Source: Prevotellaceae bacterium | GTDB lineage: Bacteria > Bacteroidota > Bacteroidia > Bacteroidales > UBA932 | DNA: 8,358 nucleotides | Direction: 5' to 3' | Assembly: GCA_031275145.1 (NCBI GenBank) | Contig: JAISPE010000228.1 | Location: 1-8,358, forward strand | The notes under the pieces: generated by a model | What the model was told of the DNA's origin: nothing | Database searches by the model: none | The model's input: the letters and a program-made list of their open reading frames with translations, nothing else | Part shown: positions 6,547-8,358 of the stretch, in pieces | Layout: each line of letters begins with the position of its first letter | Position numbering within the stretch: position 1 is the stretch's first letter | Translations under genes and position numbers: made by a program

Positions 6547-7707
6547 ATGGATGATACAACATATATTTTTCTGCAGCAGTACTGGTGGTTTTTAGTATCG
6601 CTTTTAGGCGCTTTGCTTGTGTTTTTGATGTTTGTGCAGGGAGGTCAGACACTTATTTATGCACTTGGCAAGTCGGAAGACGAAAAGACGCTGATTATAA
6701 ACTGTCTCGGTCATAAATGGGAATTTACGTTCACTACTCTGGTGACGTTCGGCGGAGCGTTTTTTGCCTCTTTTCCCCTGTTTTACTCGACAAGTTTCGG
6801 CGGGGCTTACTGGGTCTGGATGGCTATACTCCTGTTCTTTGTCATTCAGGCTGTTTCGTACGAATTTCGCTCAAAAGCGAATAATCTTCTGGGTAAAAAA
6901 ACATACGAATGGTTTCTTATCCTTAACGGACTGTTCGGTACGCTGCTTCTGGGAACGGCTGTAGGTACATTCTTCACCGGGTCAATGTTTTCGATTGAAC
7001 AGTCAAACATTGCAAACATAGGCGGGAATATGGCTATCTCGCGGTGGGAAGGTCCTGCATACGGGCTTGAGGCTGTGCTGAATCCTCTCAATGTCGCTTT
7101 GGGACTGGCGGTGTTTTTCCTCGCCCGGATTTTAGGCGCGCTGTATATAATGAACTGTATTGATAATGACAGGATACTGGCACGCGCCAAAAAACAGTTG
7201 CTGTATAACACTGTACCGTTTCTTGTTTTCTTCCTGTTTTTTACCGTATGCATTCTGCTCAAAGACGGTTTTGCCGTAAACGCTAACGGCAGAATCTTTA
7301 TGGAGCCTTACAAGTATTTGATGAATTTCATTCAGATGCCTGCTGTTGCGGCTCTTTTTCTGACTGGTGTAGTGGGAGTGCTCTGGGGAATCGGCCGTAC
7401 GGTATTCTCCGGAACAATATATACAAAAGGTATCTGGTTTACCGGAGCAGGAACTGTTCTTACGGTACTTGCCCTGCTGCTAAACGCCGGATACAACAAT
7501 ACGGCGTACTACCCGTCTCTGTATGGCGACATGCAAAGTTCGCTGACTATCTACAACAGTTCGTCGAGTAAGTTCACTCTGACCGCTATGAGTATAGTTT
7601 CTCTGTTTATTCCGTTTGTGTTGGCTTATATAGTTTACATGTGGAGATTAATCAACAAAAAGAAACTGGTTATAACCGATATACAGACAGAATCGCATAT
7701 TTACTGA
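6547..7707 (+). CDS. cydB: Cytochrome bd oxidase subunit II, 386 aa
   Basis: This is the second large subunit of cytochrome bd, an integral membrane partner of CydA that carries the proton path and supports the heme-bearing subunit. Hydrophobic spans lie at about residues 12-32, 62-80, 84-103, 120-143, 180-202, 220-239, 262-282, 298-313 and 344-364. Family-like features are the INCLGHKWEFTF segment (51-62), YEFRSKANN (105-113) and LNPLNVALGLAVF (178-190). Where E. coli CydB has W57-D58 in its proton-entry region, this protein has W58-E59, a conservative change. Length is close to the 379 aa of E. coli CydB. The ATG at 6547 is the first in frame after cydA. Only 27 bases separate its stop from the small gene at 7735, so all appear co-transcribed. 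Confidence 0.95.
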   Translation: MDDTTYIFLQQYWWFLVSLLGALLVFLMFVQGGQTLIYALGKSEDEKTLIINCLGHKWEFTFTTLVTFGGAFFASFPLFYSTSFGGAYWVWMAILLFFVIQAVSYEFRSKANNLLGKKTYEWFLILNGLFGTLLLGTAVGTFFTGSMFSIEQSNIANIGGNMAISRWEGPAYGLEAVLNPLNVALGLAVFFLARILGALYIMNCIDNDRILARAKKQLLYNTVPFLVFFLFFTVCILLKDGFAVNANGRIFMEPYKYLMNFIQMPAVAALFLTGVVGVLWGIGRTVFSGTIYTKGIWFTGAGTVLTVLALLLNAGYNNTAYYPSLYGDMQSSLTIYNSSSSKFTLTAMSIVSLFIPFVLAYIVYMWRLINKKKLVITDIQTESHIY

Positions 7708-7734
7708 TTTATTAACTGCAAAAACAGAAAAGAA

Positions 7735-7854
7735 ATGAAATATTTACCTCAATTATTGATATTTTTATCGTGGCCACTGTTCATATACGTGTGTTATAGG
7801 GCATGTGCATGGATAGTAAATAAATGGGAAAAAAATCAGAGAAAGATTGATTAA
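7735..7854 (+). CDS. Small single-span membrane protein after cydB, 39 aa; possible cytochrome bd accessory subunit
   Basis: This is an unrecognised 39-codon frame beginning with ATG at 7735, ahead of which lies the purine-rich stretch AACAGAAAAGAA, a reasonable ribosome site for this group. The product starts MKYLPQLLIFLSWPLFIYVC, has one hydrophobic helix at about residues 4-29 broken only by R22, two cysteines (C20, C24), four aromatic residues in the first half of the helix, and a basic, soluble tail (KWEKNQRKID). It lies 27 bases after cydB, on the same strand, and just before the operon's terminator. In Proteobacteria this position holds CydX, a single-span subunit of 37 aa in E. coli; other bd oxidases have small subunits such as CydS or CydH. 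I see no clear sequence match to CydX, so equivalence is inferred from size, topology and place only. Confidence 0.7.
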   Translation: MKYLPQLLIFLSWPLFIYVCYRACAWIVNKWEKNQRKID

Positions 7855-7916
7855 ATTAGAAAATTACACCATATTTCTTTTTTTTTAAAATTTTTAAGAT
7901 TATTTTGAATTAATCA

Positions 7917-7953
7917 AACCGGACAGGATTTTGGATCATGTCCGGTTGTTTTT
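7917..7953 (+). terminator. Intrinsic terminator of the cyd operon
   Basis: AACCGGACA at 7917-7925 pairs perfectly with TGTCCGGTT at 7939-7947 across a 13-base loop, and GTTTTT follows. It lies 62 bases after the last small gene, as expected for the 3' end of the cyd transcript. The weak point is the short five-base T run. Confidence 0.75.
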
Positions 7954-7999
7954 ATGCTTCCGCCGGTATAAAATTTGCAAGCCGGATTTGTTTCCTTAT

Positions 8000-8253
8000 A
8001 ATGGCGCTTTTTCGCAATATCTTTACAACAAGCTTTTTCCGGCTTTTCGTTATTGCGGGGAGTGCAGCGACGAAGCAATGACGACCCGCCGCGATTGCTT
8101 CGTCGCTGATTCATCGCTAATTCTTCAACAAGTGTCATCACGCTTTCAGTTTCGGTACGAAACGGTTATTCGCAATGACGCTTTTTGCAATCTCCTTACA
8201 GCAAGCTTTTACTCGACCTGTCGTCATTGCGAGGAGCGTAGCGACGAAGCAAT
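8000..8253. repeat. Two imperfect 80-bp direct repeats (8000-8079 and 8174-8253)
   Basis: Both copies run from AATG(A/G)CGCTTTTT through TTACA(A/G)CAAGCTTTT to AGCGACGAAGCAAT. They differ by scattered substitutions and small balancing indels. A third copy seems to begin at 8301 (AATGACGCTTTTTG) and decays after about 14 bases. The core CGTCATTGCGAGGAGCG with GCGACGAAGCAATC is a repeat type I recognise as scattered through intergenic DNA of many unrelated bacteria. No transposase or insertion boundary is visible. Confidence 0.8.
8065..8108. repeat. 15-bp perfect palindrome within the first repeat copy
   Basis: CAGCGACGAAGCAAT at 8065-8079 is exactly reverse-complemented at 8094-8108, with a 14-base loop. 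It should form a stable hairpin in DNA or RNA but has no T run after it, so it is not called a terminator. Confidence 0.8.
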
Positions 8254-8307
8254 CCAGAAATACACGACTTTCCGGATTGCTTCGTCGCTGCGCTCCTTAC
8301 AATGACG
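8222..8307. repeat. 34-bp near-perfect palindrome in the second repeat copy
   Basis: The arm 8222-8255 (starting CGTCATTGCGAGGAGCG) pairs with 8274-8307 at 31 of 34 positions, with an 18-base loop. The structure is a long REP-like hairpin. The shorter palindrome at 8065-8108 matches its inner part. Confidence 0.85.
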
Positions 8308-8358
8308 CTTTTTGTAAATAATACATTAAGAGGCAATTTTAGTCACTGCCATATCACT

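Larger units (their letters stand above)
7954..8358. other. Gene-free 0.4-kb tail of the window filled with dispersed repeats
   Basis: I see no believable gene. Most of 8000-8314 is made of two imperfect direct copies of an 80-base repeat plus associated palindromes, listed separately. Open frames that cross it (such as 7931-8305 on the plus strand) are translations of the repeat. Bases 8315-8358 are AT-rich and featureless to my eye. Confidence 0.75.

Noticed and set aside
7931..8305. Open frame on the plus strand giving a 124-residue protein with HCEERSDEAIQ-like strings
   Set aside because: It begins within the cyd terminator and runs through the dispersed repeats and their palindromes; the strings are typical of repeats mistaken for proteins.

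Overview
The window looks like chromosomal DNA of a member of the Bacteroidota, probably of the order Bacteroidales. The evidence is: promoter boxes of the TAnnTTTG type ahead of two gene starts; AT-rich gene starts without a strong Shine-Dalgarno; a DUF4492-type small protein directly ahead of cydA; and a Bacteroidota-style CydA/CydB pair. Species cannot be assigned from sequence alone.

Layout. (1) Bases 1-1396 hold two same-strand (minus) copies of an Rpn-type PD-(D/E)XK nuclease/transposase gene. The intact copy is at 440-1396. The copy at the window start is a decayed relic: its 3' part is well preserved and joined to a scrap of the 5' part, with most of the middle missing, and its tail carries an expanded 12-bp tandem repeat. 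(2) Bases 1397-1564 are a divergent intergenic region with a good promoter box for pheT. (3) Bases 1565-4006 are pheT, the beta subunit of phenylalanyl-tRNA synthetase. (4) Bases 4007-4708 carry no gene. They hold nested inverted repeats built around a 'TTGCGGGTCAAGCCCGCAA' hairpin, possibly a MITE-like element at about 4027-4454, then an AT-rich perfect palindrome and the cyd promoter. (5) Bases 4709-7854 are a four-gene operon: a DUF4492 membrane protein, cydA, cydB and an unrecognised 39-residue single-span protein. A stem-loop terminator follows at 7917-7953. (6) Bases 7954-8358 carry no gene but hold a second, unrelated family of dispersed repeats as two imperfect 80-bp direct copies with long palindromes.

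Function. The cyd operon encodes the quinol:O2 oxidoreductase cytochrome bd, the oxidase used for micro-aerobic respiration and O2 scavenging in many anaerobic or nanaerobic Bacteroidota. CydA retains the expected heme and quinol residues. The small proteins at either end of the operon are likely assembly or structural accessories. The 39-residue one sits where CydX sits in Proteobacteria but does not resemble CydX in sequence, and is the most interesting item here. pheT is housekeeping and appears unrelated to its neighbours. The Rpn copies and the two repeat families show that the gaps between these genes are active sites of repeat insertion and recombination.
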